Positions 9,553 through 16,644 of a stretch of DNA of 64,000 nucleotides are shown piece after piece. The notes under the pieces are model-generated. The model did no database searches and was not told the DNA's origin. It saw only the letters and a program-made list of their open reading frames with translations. How positions within the stretch are numbered: position 1 is the stretch's first letter; each line of letters begins with the position of its first letter. The position numbers were made by a program, and so were the translations under genes. Source of the DNA: UBA2589 sp965223235 (GTDB lineage: Bacteria > Gemmatimonadota > Gemmatimonadetes > Longimicrobiales > Gaopeijiaceae). The DNA lies in contig CBDCVV010000016.1 of the NCBI GenBank assembly GCA_965223235.1, positions 62,001 through 126,000 of the forward strand, read 5' to 3'.

Positions 9553-10174
9553 GTGCGACCTCCCCGGCTGCTCGCATGATTCCGTTGAGGTAGTGATCGT
9601 AGGCGCCGCAGCGGCAGAGATTCCCAGCCATCGCGGTGCGTGCCTCATCCCGCGTGGGGTTGGGATTCCTCTCCAAGAGCGCGACAGCCGCCATTACCTG
9701 ACCCGGCGTGCAGAATCCACACTGCGGGGCGAGCTCGTCAATGAATGCCTGCTGGACCGGATGCAGGGTGCCGTCGGGCGAAGCCACTCCCTCCACCGTG
9801 CGGATCGAGCGGTCACGCACGCGGTGTGTGAGCGTGGAGCAAGCGTAGTGCGTCGCTCCATCAATGATGACCGTGCACGCTCCACACTCGGCTCGATCGC
9901 ACCCGAGCTTCGTTCCAGTGAGGCCGAGCTTGTACCGGAGTGTCATGGCGAGTGTCTCACTCGGTACGACGTCGACGCGCCGGTCACGGCCGTTGATCCG
10001 GAGGGTCACGAGGCGTTCCACCCCTCCTGCAGGGCGCTGGCCCACCGTTGACCCGCCCCCGAACCATGTCAGCCCGGCGACTGTGGCTCCGGACGCGACC
10101 ACACCCTTGAGAAAGTCCCTTCGGGTCCACCGTCGCTCCGCCGATCGAGGGCTGGCGACTGGGCTTTCCGACAT
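9545..10174 (-). CDS. Tat-exported 2Fe-2S subunit of a molybdenum hydroxylase (PaoA-like)
   Basis: 209 residues. The twin-arginine motif RRDFLK at 18-23 plus a hydrophobic stretch to about residue 38 marks Tat export, as in E. coli PaoA; the other two subunits have no signal and would be carried along. The plant-type cluster ligands are C92, C97, C100 and C112 (CDRAECGACTV). The second cluster uses C152, C155, C187 and C189 (QCGFCTPGQ, NLCRCG). ATG 10174 is chosen because an AAGG box lies five bases upstream; the longer reading lacks a ribosome site and has no family match. It is the first gene of the operon, divergent from the sigma-factor operon with 143 bases between. Confidence 0.93.
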   Translation of the reverse strand: MSESPVASPRSAERRWTRRDFLKGVVASGATVAGLTWFGGGSTVGQRPAGGVERLVTLRINGRDRRVDVVPSETLAMTLRYKLGLTGTKLGCDRAECGACTVIIDGATHYACSTLTHRVRDRSIRTVEGVASPDGTLHPVQQAFIDELAPQCGFCTPGQVMAAVALLERNPNPTRDEARTAMAGNLCRCGAYDHYLNGIMRAAGEVARG

Positions 10175-10317
10175 CTCCACCTTGCACTCCATGAGCTGAG
10201 CGTACGGTGATGGTAGGAGGCGCCTCTCGGACGGGCAATGAGGATCGAGGGGCCAGGTCATATATCTTCGCGTTGCAGGCAACTCAACTGAAACGAGAAC
10301 GCGCAGCCGGCGCCCCG

Positions 10318-10860
10318 ATGAACGCCACCCAACTGGAAGAAGGCGAGCTGGAACGCCGACTTGCGGAGCTACATGCGGCCAGCTTCGGCTGGGCATGTGC
10401 GTGTTGTCAGTGGAACGAAATGGAAGCAGAGGATGTCTTGCAATCGACGTATGTGAAGGTCATCTCGGGTCGAGCGCTCTTCGAGGGACGCTCGTCCTTT
10501 CGAACTTGGTTGTTCGGGGTGATTCGACGCACCGCCCTAGAGAGGGTCAGGAAGCGCCGGTCAGAGGACCGGCGGGTCGAAGGGATGTCCCGTGAGTTGA
10601 AGGTGTCTGGCGGGGAACTCCCGACACCGGAGCGTGACCTCGAACAGAAGGAGCTCGCTCAGATTCTACGAGCTCGGCTCGAGGAGCTCCCCGAGCGACA
10701 GAAGGAAGTAATGAACTTGGTTTTCTACCACGATTTGACGATTCGAGAGGCTGCAGAAGTGATGCAGGTGTCTATCGGGTCGGCACGTGTGCACTATGAC
10801 CGAGGTAAGAAGAAGCTCAGGACCTTGTTACACGACGTACGCGGCCGGGAAGGATCATGA
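10318..10860 (+). CDS. ECF-type RNA polymerase sigma factor
   Basis: 180 residues. Region 2 is seen in EAEDVLQSTYVKVI and SSFRTWLFGVIRR, and region 4 as LEELPERQKEVMNLVFYHDL followed by the helix-turn-helix TIREAAEVMQVSIGSARVHYDRGKKKL. There is no region 3 or long N-terminal extension, so it belongs to the extracytoplasmic-function group. ATG 10318 is preferred; the frame stays open upstream to 10207 but without family residues. Its stop overlaps the next start (ATGA at 10857-10860), tying it to a cognate membrane anti-sigma. Targets may include its own operon or the divergent molybdenum-hydroxylase operon (inference). Confidence 0.92.
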   Translation: MNATQLEEGELERRLAELHAASFGWACACCQWNEMEAEDVLQSTYVKVISGRALFEGRSSFRTWLFGVIRRTALERVRKRRSEDRRVEGMSRELKVSGGELPTPERDLEQKELAQILRARLEELPERQKEVMNLVFYHDLTIREAAEVMQVSIGSARVHYDRGKKKLRTLLHDVRGREGS

Positions 10861-11306
10861 CGGACGAACGGGATTTGCGTGACCGCTTCCAAGGACTTCG
10901 AGACGATCTGGAATCGTCCGGTGTCCCGGACTTTGACGCCATGTGGGCGCGCGCTGCGTCTACCGCCGTGAACGTGCCAAGGCTCGAGGTCCACCGCGGA
11001 GAGATGAAAGAGCCACTCGATTCAACCCGGGGAAGGGTGGTGTCGGCTGGGGGGTGGATTTCGCTCGCCACCGCGGCTGCCGCCGCGGCACTGATTGTGG
11101 TGGGACCGACTCGGTCGGTGAGTGACCCGGAAGCCGATTTCGAGAGAGTGGTGGAATCATACCTGGTGGATGGTGCTTCGGGAGGGTGGTCTTCACCCAC
11201 CGCGTCGCTCCTTCGGATTCCGGGTGTAGATCTTGGAGACATCCCGGATGTGAGTAGGACCATCCGCGACGAGTCGATCAATGGACCCCGAGGGAGGGGA
11301 CTGTGA
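10857..11306 (+). CDS. Probable membrane anti-sigma factor partner
   Basis: 149 residues: a charged cytoplasmic N-terminus (1-60), one transmembrane segment at about 62-82 (GWISLATAAAAAALIVVG), and a short periplasmic tail. There is no HxxxCxxC zinc motif. The role is inferred from the ATGA overlap with the ECF sigma gene and from the topology, not from sequence family. It is followed by a 1-base stop/start overlap (TGATG) with the Spy-like gene. Confidence 0.65.
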   Translation: MTDERDLRDRFQGLRDDLESSGVPDFDAMWARAASTAVNVPRLEVHRGEMKEPLDSTRGRVVSAGGWISLATAAAAAALIVVGPTRSVSDPEADFERVVESYLVDGASGGWSSPTASLLRIPGVDLGDIPDVSRTIRDESINGPRGRGL

Positions 11307-11761
11307 TGCGAACGATGATACGGGTAGGAACGGTTGCGGCTCTCGCGGTCTTCGCCGCCGGCTCCGGTGAGCTACAGGCACAAGAACCCGAGGAGAGCGA
11401 GCTGGCCGAAGACCCGCTCTTCGCGACGCTTTATGCGCCCGAGCTGATCATGCAGCATCGCCGGGCAATCGGGCTCGATGACGAGCAACGGGACGCGATC
11501 AGCCGATTGATCGGGGACCTCCAGGGCAAGGTGTTGAGCTTGCAGTGGGAGCTCTTGGACGAGGTTCAGCAGCTGGCCGAGATCACCGGACGTCCGAGGG
11601 TCGACCTTGACGAGGCGCTCGACGAGATCGGAGACGTCTTGGACAAAGAGAAGGAGATCAAGACGGCCCACCTCGAGATGCTCGTCCGCATCAAGAACCT
11701 ACTCCGTCCTGATCAACAGGCTCGGCTCGAAGAGCTCCGGGAGAGAAACTCTCCCGGTTGA
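11306..11761 (+). CDS. Periplasmic Spy/CpxP-like (heavy-metal sensor-type) helical protein
   Basis: 151 residues with a signal peptide ending near GELQAQ. The mature part is helical: LIMQHRRAIGLDDEQRDAISRLI, then a coiled region, and a closing LLRPDQQARLEELRER. That LxxxQ..L pattern is the mark of Spy/CpxP/zinc-resistance-associated proteins, which are periplasmic chaperones or envelope stress sensors. A GGGAGGGGA box precedes GTG 11303 and ATG 11306; the ATG is used. As third gene after sigma and anti-sigma it probably senses the envelope signal or acts as effector. Confidence 0.75.
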   Translation: MRTMIRVGTVAALAVFAAGSGELQAQEPEESELAEDPLFATLYAPELIMQHRRAIGLDDEQRDAISRLIGDLQGKVLSLQWELLDEVQQLAEITGRPRVDLDEALDEIGDVLDKEKEIKTAHLEMLVRIKNLLRPDQQARLEELRERNSPG

Positions 11762-11768
11762 AGCCCGG

Positions 11769-12386
11769 CTAGAGCCACCACGCCAGTCCGACGTTGAAGC
11801 GTGCCGATGAGGCGTCGACGTTCAGCCCGGACTGCGTCAGATTCCCGACGGTGATGTCCGTGAATTGACCGCCGCTGAAAAGCGCCGTCGCGTCGATCGC
11901 GAAGCTCTGGCCTAGATAAAACATCAGGCCCCCACCGAATGAGAACGAGCCACCCGAGAACGAGAGCTCATCCTGATTGAGGACGGGCTGCGGGAGGTTG
12001 TCGACCGAGACGACTCGACCGGTGAAACCACCCTGGATGTACGGAACCCAGCGGCGCAGCGAGTTCGCGAAGTGAAAGCGTAAGCCCAGGTCCGCATGCC
12101 CGATCGTCCACGTCCCCGCGACTTCGGACGAGTTTTCGACGTCGATGTTCGCGCCATCCAACTGAACGAGCAGCGTGAAGTTGCGGTTGAGCCCGTAACC
12201 GAAGGTGACGCCACCACCGGCGCCCCCACTGGCGTCGGCGGATTCGACAGTGACCGTGGCAACCCCCAGGTGGCCCCCTACGATGAAGCCGCGGGTGGTT
12301 GACTCTTGAGCGGCCGATCCTTGTACGGCGGCAAAGGTCACCGCGGTGAGGATTGCGAATGTGTACTTCAAGTGGACACGAAACAT
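11769..12386 (-). CDS. Outer-membrane beta-barrel protein
   Basis: 205 residues with a signal peptide (cleavage near GSAAQE). The rest alternates polar and hydrophobic residues with glycine turns (GFIVGGHLGVATVTVE, GGGVTFGYGLNRNFTLLVQL, RWVPYIQGGFTGRVV) and ends in a terminal strand FNVGLAWWL with aromatic end, typical of an 8-stranded OmpA/OmpW-like barrel inserted by Bam. Start ATG 12386 has AGAGG five bases upstream; the ATG 21 bases earlier lacks one. Convergent with the Spy-like gene, eight bases apart. Function beyond membrane location is unknown. Confidence 0.75.
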   Translation of the reverse strand: MFRVHLKYTFAILTAVTFAAVQGSAAQESTTRGFIVGGHLGVATVTVESADASGGAGGGVTFGYGLNRNFTLLVQLDGANIDVENSSEVAGTWTIGHADLGLRFHFANSLRRWVPYIQGGFTGRVVSVDNLPQPVLNQDELSFSGGSFSFGGGLMFYLGQSFAIDATALFSGGQFTDITVGNLTQSGLNVDASSARFNVGLAWWL

Positions 12387-12423
12387 GTCAGCCTCTGGAG
12401 ATGCCAAATGTGCGAAAGCGTAC

Positions 12424-12455
12424 GACCGGAGACCCCTCGTAAGGGGCCTCCGGTC
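12424..12455 (-). terminator. Hairpin, probable terminator of the 12503-13606 gene
   Basis: Inverted repeat 12424-12437 with 12442-12455, with one A/C mismatch. It lies just downstream of the lipoprotein gene on the minus strand, but lacks a clear U-run. Confidence 0.45.
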
Positions 12456-12502
12456 TACGGTATCTGATCCGGGGTCGGATCGGAACGAAATTCTTCAGCC
12501 CG

Positions 12503-13606
12503 TCACAGGATGAAGCCCAGAAGGAGAAGCTCGTCGACCGGGTCGACCAGGTCTTCTAGGAAGTCGAAGACGTCCTCGAGGGTGTCGACGATTCTAAGAA
12601 GAACGTGGAGCTCGTCGGCGGTGAGCGGTTCACCGGTACTTCCGGTGAATGTCGGGCTGTCTTCCGGGCCGGTGACCGTCGCGAAGAGCGCTCCATTCAG
12701 CTTCACCGTGCCGTCCAAGATCCCGTCGGTGCCGGTCATCGAAACTTCGATGGAGTCCTGACGGTGGCGCACCGTGACCATAACCGACCCGTCGTCACCG
12801 TCTTCTACGCCGTGGACCTCACCGGAGATCGAGAAGCCGCGGTTTGCTACACCGAAGTCGAAGTCGATGTCGAGGCTGGGTGACTCCGCGTTCTCGCGTG
12901 CTGCAACCCCGATTGCGAAGTCCAGTCGGACGTCGTCGCCGAAGAGAAAGCCTGCCAGGTCGAGGTCCACTCCGTCCGTAAGGCGATTCAGCGTGATTCC
13001 GTACTCGAGGACGGTCGCCTCGTGGTGCACGACCCTGAGTAACAGGACGATGTCGTCTTGGCTCGAGTCTCCCTGGTCGATCAGATCGACGTAGCCCGTC
13101 TCTTCGCCCAGAATCGGGACCCCGGCGTCGTCCACTTCGTAGGCAACGAAACGCACCCCAGTTTCGGGAGCATCGGTCCGGCTGAGGTCCGGCGCGTACT
13201 CATCGATGGTCGGATCGTATACGAAGGTGACGCCTCGATTCCATCCCGAGATGATTGGCCCGGCGAGTGGTCCCTCGGTCGAGGAAGCCTCGTAGGAGAG
13301 GGCATCCACGAAGCTTTCCGCGAGTGACTGCGCGAACGCGCGGCCACCGTCCGATGCGCTCGGTGCACGGAGGGCGGCGATCGCCTCTACGGCCGCGGGT
13401 GAGCTCCCAAAGGAAGCGCGACCCGCAAGAGCCTGGAATCCTGCCAGCTCGTCAGCTCCGAGGGCTTGTTCCATCGACGCGAAGTCCGCGAGCGCGGCCT
13501 GAGTGTCGATCTCCTGTTGCACGGGAGGGGTCGTGCCGGATTCACAGCCGGCGAGGAAGGTCATCAAGAGTAGGGGGGCGGCCCAGTGCGTTGATCGCCT
13601 GAACAT
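12503..13606 (-). CDS. Lipoprotein of unknown function
   Basis: 367 residues. The N-terminus MFRRSTHW...LLLMTFLAGCES is a lipoprotein signal with lipobox LAGC. The mature protein is acidic, with a helical first third (ALADFASMEQALGADELAGF) and a beta-rich middle (VDLDLAGFLFGDDVRLDF, SLDIDFDFGVANRGFSI). It ends in a helix FDFLEDLVDPVDELLLLGFIL. I do not recognise the family. A GGAGAGAG box precedes the start. Similar Gemmatimonadota lipoproteins are usually unannotated. Confidence 0.7.
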   Translation of the reverse strand: MFRRSTHWAAPLLLMTFLAGCESGTTPPVQQEIDTQAALADFASMEQALGADELAGFQALAGRASFGSSPAAVEAIAALRAPSASDGGRAFAQSLAESFVDALSYEASSTEGPLAGPIISGWNRGVTFVYDPTIDEYAPDLSRTDAPETGVRFVAYEVDDAGVPILGEETGYVDLIDQGDSSQDDIVLLLRVVHHEATVLEYGITLNRLTDGVDLDLAGFLFGDDVRLDFAIGVAARENAESPSLDIDFDFGVANRGFSISGEVHGVEDGDDGSVMVTVRHRQDSIEVSMTGTDGILDGTVKLNGALFATVTGPEDSPTFTGSTGEPLTADELHVLLRIVDTLEDVFDFLEDLVDPVDELLLLGFIL

Positions 13607-13622
13607 GGCTCTCTCCGGTTTC

Positions 13623-13643
13623 GGAGCCGGTGTTCCCGGCTCC
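13623..13643 (-). terminator. Hairpin between the paralogue pair and the lipoprotein gene
   Basis: A perfect 8-bp stem (13623-13630 with 13636-13643) and 5-base loop, read on the minus strand after the 13703 stop and 17 bases before the next start. No U-run, so it may be a weak terminator or a 5'-UTR structure. Confidence 0.4.
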
Positions 13644-13702
13644 TGTGTGTCGTCGGATTCGAGCCTTAGTGACGCGGAGCCGTCTCCTGTATGACACGGT
13701 CG

Positions 13703-14236
13703 CTAGAAGCGCACCCCGACCATCAGCGACGCGACCCGCCACACCTGCGAGAGCTCGACCCAGATCGGGCCGCCGCTCACGAACACCACGGGCATCGCGA
13801 AGGGGAGTATCGGGCTCAGGTCTCCGATGACGTCGAGGCGCTCGTCGTAGCCGTACACGAGTCCCGCCCGGAAGCCCACGCTCGCCTCGAAGACGCCCCG
13901 GCGGGTGCGTGCCCAGACTCGGTCGGTGCCGACTGCCCAACCCCGCTCGTCGTGCGTCGTCCGGAAGGTAGCCGCGAAGACATTCCTATAGCTCAAGCCG
14001 AAAGCGTGGTTGTACTCGAGGCCCCACTCGAGTCTGCGTAAGTGCCACGACCACATCGACCCAATGACGCGGTCGACGCCCTGTGGGCGAGACCAGAGCG
14101 TCCACCACGGACCCGGCTCATGAGCCGACTCCGTCTCTGCGCCGGCCTCCGTAGGGATGACCTGACCCTCCAACGCGGAAGGGAGGGAGCTCAAAGTCCA
14201 TACGAGGCCGATCCACACAAGCCGGCTGCGCCTCAC
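13703..14236 (-). CDS. Secreted protein, second member of a tandem paralogue pair
   Basis: 177 residues starting at GTG 14236, which overlaps the stop of the upstream gene in the tetranucleotide GTGA. The signal sequence is RLVWIGLVWTLSSLPSALEGQ. It shares its layout with the upstream gene: PGPWWTLWSRPQ, a DRVIGSMWSWHLRRLEWG block, FRTTHDERGWAVG, GFRAGLVYGYDERLD, DLSPILPFAMPV and a closing strand. The strands and terminal phenylalanine suggest an outer-membrane barrel or periplasmic beta protein. A longer open frame up to 14911 exists, but its extra part runs antisense to nothing conserved and inside the paralogue. Family unknown. Confidence 0.7.
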   Translation of the reverse strand: MRRSRLVWIGLVWTLSSLPSALEGQVIPTEAGAETESAHEPGPWWTLWSRPQGVDRVIGSMWSWHLRRLEWGLEYNHAFGLSYRNVFAATFRTTHDERGWAVGTDRVWARTRRGVFEASVGFRAGLVYGYDERLDVIGDLSPILPFAMPVVFVSGGPIWVELSQVWRVASLMVGVRF

Positions 14237-14871
14237 CAGAGGGTGACCCCGCCAGTGACCGAAGCGACGACCCACGTGTAGGAGACGTCGAGTGAGACAG
14301 GCCCCCAACGGGCCAGCGCAACGGGCTGCGCGTACGGCAAGATGGGAATGGCGTCTGCCACGTAACCCAGCCGGTGGTCGTAGCCGTACACCAAACCGGC
14401 GCGAAAGCCGATCATCGTCCGGACGGGTCCGGCTCGTCCTTCCCACCAACTGCGTTCGAAGCCCCCGACCCAACCTCGCGGGCCGTGTGTCGTGATGAAG
14501 GTCCCGGCGAAGTAGCCTTGGTACGTGAGTCCAATGACCCGGTTGTTGTCCCACCCCTCGTGAAGCTTGTACAGGTGTGTGGTGGCCAGCCATGCGATCA
14601 CCCGATCGTGCGGGCTTCGTCGCGACCACAGCGTCCACCACGGTCCTTGTTCCCTGACTTCCGCTTCCCCGACTTCTTCTACCGGCACGACGCGCCGAGC
14701 GTCCGAAGGCGGTTCTTGCCCCACACCCTGGGGCGCAGGTGTAAACGCCGCTGTGACCAGAAACGGTAGAATCGCGCGACGGAGGGTAGGGGACAGCGGG
14801 GTTCTCCTGGGGCCTGCGGGGTCGATGGATGCCGATACCGAAACGACGACCGTGCGAAATGGGGCTGCCAC
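14233..14871 (-). CDS. Secreted protein, first member of a tandem paralogue pair
   Basis: 212 residues from ATG 14871. The signal peptide LRRAILPFLVTAAFTPAPQGVGQ begins only at about residue 30. An alternative CTG start just before LSPTLRRA (near 14800) has an AGGAGA box six bases upstream and would give a normal signal length. Blocks shared with the next gene are QGPWWTLWSRRSPHDRVIAW, THLYKLHEGW, FITTHGPRGWVGG, GFRAGLVYGYDHRLGYV, AIPILPYAQPV and a C-terminal strand. The pair probably arose by duplication and is translationally coupled. Function unknown; an outer-membrane location is inferred. Confidence 0.7.
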   Translation of the reverse strand: MAAPFRTVVVSVSASIDPAGPRRTPLSPTLRRAILPFLVTAAFTPAPQGVGQEPPSDARRVVPVEEVGEAEVREQGPWWTLWSRRSPHDRVIAWLATTHLYKLHEGWDNNRVIGLTYQGYFAGTFITTHGPRGWVGGFERSWWEGRAGPVRTMIGFRAGLVYGYDHRLGYVADAIPILPYAQPVALARWGPVSLDVSYTWVVASVTGGVTLW

Positions 14872-15003
14872 GGTAGCGTCCGCAACCTGTGTGCCAGCGC
14901 GAGTCGATCATGGAGACGCTTTGCGTATCAGATCCTCATCGGTGACCTTGGCGTCCGCAATCGGTAACTCGCGCCTTCTTTTCCTGTGCGCAGGGGGGTG
15001 TTC

Positions 15004-15702
15004 GTGGATCATGAAATGATGTCCGGGCCTTCAGGCACCTTCGTCGGCCACCTGATTCCCGGTGTCGTATTCACGGTCTGGGGGCTCTGGTGGCTTTGGG
15101 AGCTGGTGGGGAGTGGTCGGGAGCGCCAGCCGGGAGAGCCGGTGGAGCGCACCCTTTTTCCGACCTCGTTGAAGATTCTAGCCGTCGTGATCGCGCTCCC
15201 CCTCGAGCTGCCGAATTCGGGTTGGCGTCCCATGGACTGGGTCATGGGTTGGCATCACATCACGGGGTATCTCGGATTCGGTCTGTCTGGCCTGGTAGAT
15301 CTTGCAGCCCGCCGCGGTTTGCTGACTTCTAGAGCGACGTATCTGGCCCTGGCCGGAGCTGCTTTCAACGGTGCGATTCTCTTCTATGGGCATGGGAACT
15401 CGCCGGGCGTCGAAGGCTCCGCCCACAACATCCTCATGATGATGTTCTTTGCGGTGGGCATATTCTCGGTTCTGGAGGCAGCCGCCCCGAATTGGAGGCT
15501 GGAGTGGTTTCGGATCGGCTCGATGATCGCTTTGGGAGGTTGGCTGAGCATCACGGCGTGGATCCTCTTCCGCTCGGGATGGGACCTCTCCGACCACGTT
15601 CGCGAAGGCCATGTGTGGCTCCGCTTCTCGTGGATGGTCATGACGGTCGCGACCCTGACGACCCTTGGGAGCATCCGGGTAGCCAGATCCAAGCAGGGTT
15701 GA
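15004..15702 (+). CDS. TMEM45/DUF716-like multi-pass membrane protein
   Basis: 232 residues with about seven transmembrane segments. The opening GTFVGHLIPGVVFTVWGLWW, the central WHHITGYLGFGLSGLVDL and the later ILFYGHGNSPGVEGSAHNIL match the pattern of the eukaryotic TMEM45 (DUF716) family: a GHxxPG...GLWW start, a membrane His motif, and a FYxHxH...HxxL helix. The start is unclear: GTG 15004 has AGGGGG five bases upstream, while GTG 14986 and ATG 15016 are alternatives. Conserved histidines in membrane helices hint at metal or haem handling, but no function is established. The AEC carrier gene begins at the base after its stop. Confidence 0.75.
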   Translation: MDHEMMSGPSGTFVGHLIPGVVFTVWGLWWLWELVGSGRERQPGEPVERTLFPTSLKILAVVIALPLELPNSGWRPMDWVMGWHHITGYLGFGLSGLVDLAARRGLLTSRATYLALAGAAFNGAILFYGHGNSPGVEGSAHNILMMMFFAVGIFSVLEAAAPNWRLEWFRIGSMIALGGWLSITAWILFRSGWDLSDHVREGHVWLRFSWMVMTVATLTTLGSIRVARSKQG

Positions 15703-16635
15703 GTGACACAGATTCTCGAAGCGGTCCTTCCGACCTTCGGGCTCATTGCGCTCGGGTACGGGTCGACTCGGCTCGGGATTCTCGCTCAGTCCGACGTGCG
15801 CGGGTTGGTGTTGTTTGCCTTCAACTTTTCGATCCCGTCGCTACTTCTGACGAGTGTGGCGAGCCTCGACCTCGCGGCGGGAATCGATTGGCGTTTCCTC
15901 GGGGCCTTCTACGCAGCCTCGCTCGTGGTGTACGGTTTGGGGATGGCGTGGGGCGGCGTAGGGCTCGGGCGCGGTCTTCCCGGCCAGGGCATCTTCGGAA
16001 TGGCGGCGGCCTTCTCCAACCTCGTCCTGATCGGAGTCCCGATCGTCCTCACCACGCTCGGACCTGACGCGTCACTGCCGATGCTCGCCATCATCGGCTT
16101 CCATTCGGCCACCTTCATGCCGCTCACCGTGGTGCTCCTCCTGCGTGGTGGTGCCGCTGGGAGTCTCTACGCGACTCTTCTTCGATCGTTGGGAGAGATT
16201 CTGAGGAATCCGATCATTCTCGGAATCCTGATCGGCTTTCTCGTCAACGTAGTGGGTGTATCACTACCCGGTCCTGTATCGACAGGACTCGACTTCCTGG
16301 GTGCGGCCGCGATCCCATGTGCGCTCTTCGCGGTCGGCGGGTCACTTGCTGCCTATCCTCTATTGGGTGGCGGGTGGTCTCCACTCTTGCTCTCGTCCCT
16401 CAAGCTCGTCGTGCACCCGGCGCTCGTCTGGGTTGTGGCGGTTCCGGTGCTGGGGTTGGAAGGCATGGCTGTCTCCGTGGCTGTGCTCATGGCGGCGATG
16501 CCCACGGCGGTCAACGTGTATCTCTTTGGGGCGGCATACGACACCGAGGAGCGAATCGCGGCGCGGACCGTTCTTTTCTCGACGGCGGCTGCCGCTGTGA
16601 CGATCCCCCTCGTGTTGCTCGCACTCGGCGTATAG
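15703..16635 (+). CDS. AEC (auxin efflux carrier) family transporter
   Basis: 310 residues, about ten transmembrane helices in two inverted halves. N-terminal LEAVLPTFGLIALGYGSTRLG and FNFSIPSLLLTSVA, then AAAFSNLVLIGVPIVLTTLG with the helix-breaking N-x-G-x-P typical of this family, and MAAMPTAVNVYLFGAAYD in the second half. Members export or exchange small organic acids and amino-acid-like anions. Start GTG 15703 directly abuts the TGA of the previous gene, so the two are probably one transcript. Substrate unknown. Confidence 0.9.
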   Translation: MTQILEAVLPTFGLIALGYGSTRLGILAQSDVRGLVLFAFNFSIPSLLLTSVASLDLAAGIDWRFLGAFYAASLVVYGLGMAWGGVGLGRGLPGQGIFGMAAAFSNLVLIGVPIVLTTLGPDASLPMLAIIGFHSATFMPLTVVLLLRGGAAGSLYATLLRSLGEILRNPIILGILIGFLVNVVGVSLPGPVSTGLDFLGAAAIPCALFAVGGSLAAYPLLGGGWSPLLLSSLKLVVHPALVWVVAVPVLGLEGMAVSVAVLMAAMPTAVNVYLFGAAYDTEERIAARTVLFSTAAAAVTIPLVLLALGV

Positions 16636-16644
16636 GAGCGCATT

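Noticed and set aside
14236..14911. N-terminal extension of the 13703 gene to 14911
   Set aside because: It overlaps the whole first paralogue in another frame, with arginine-rich filler; the GTGA start at 14236 yields a proper signal peptide.
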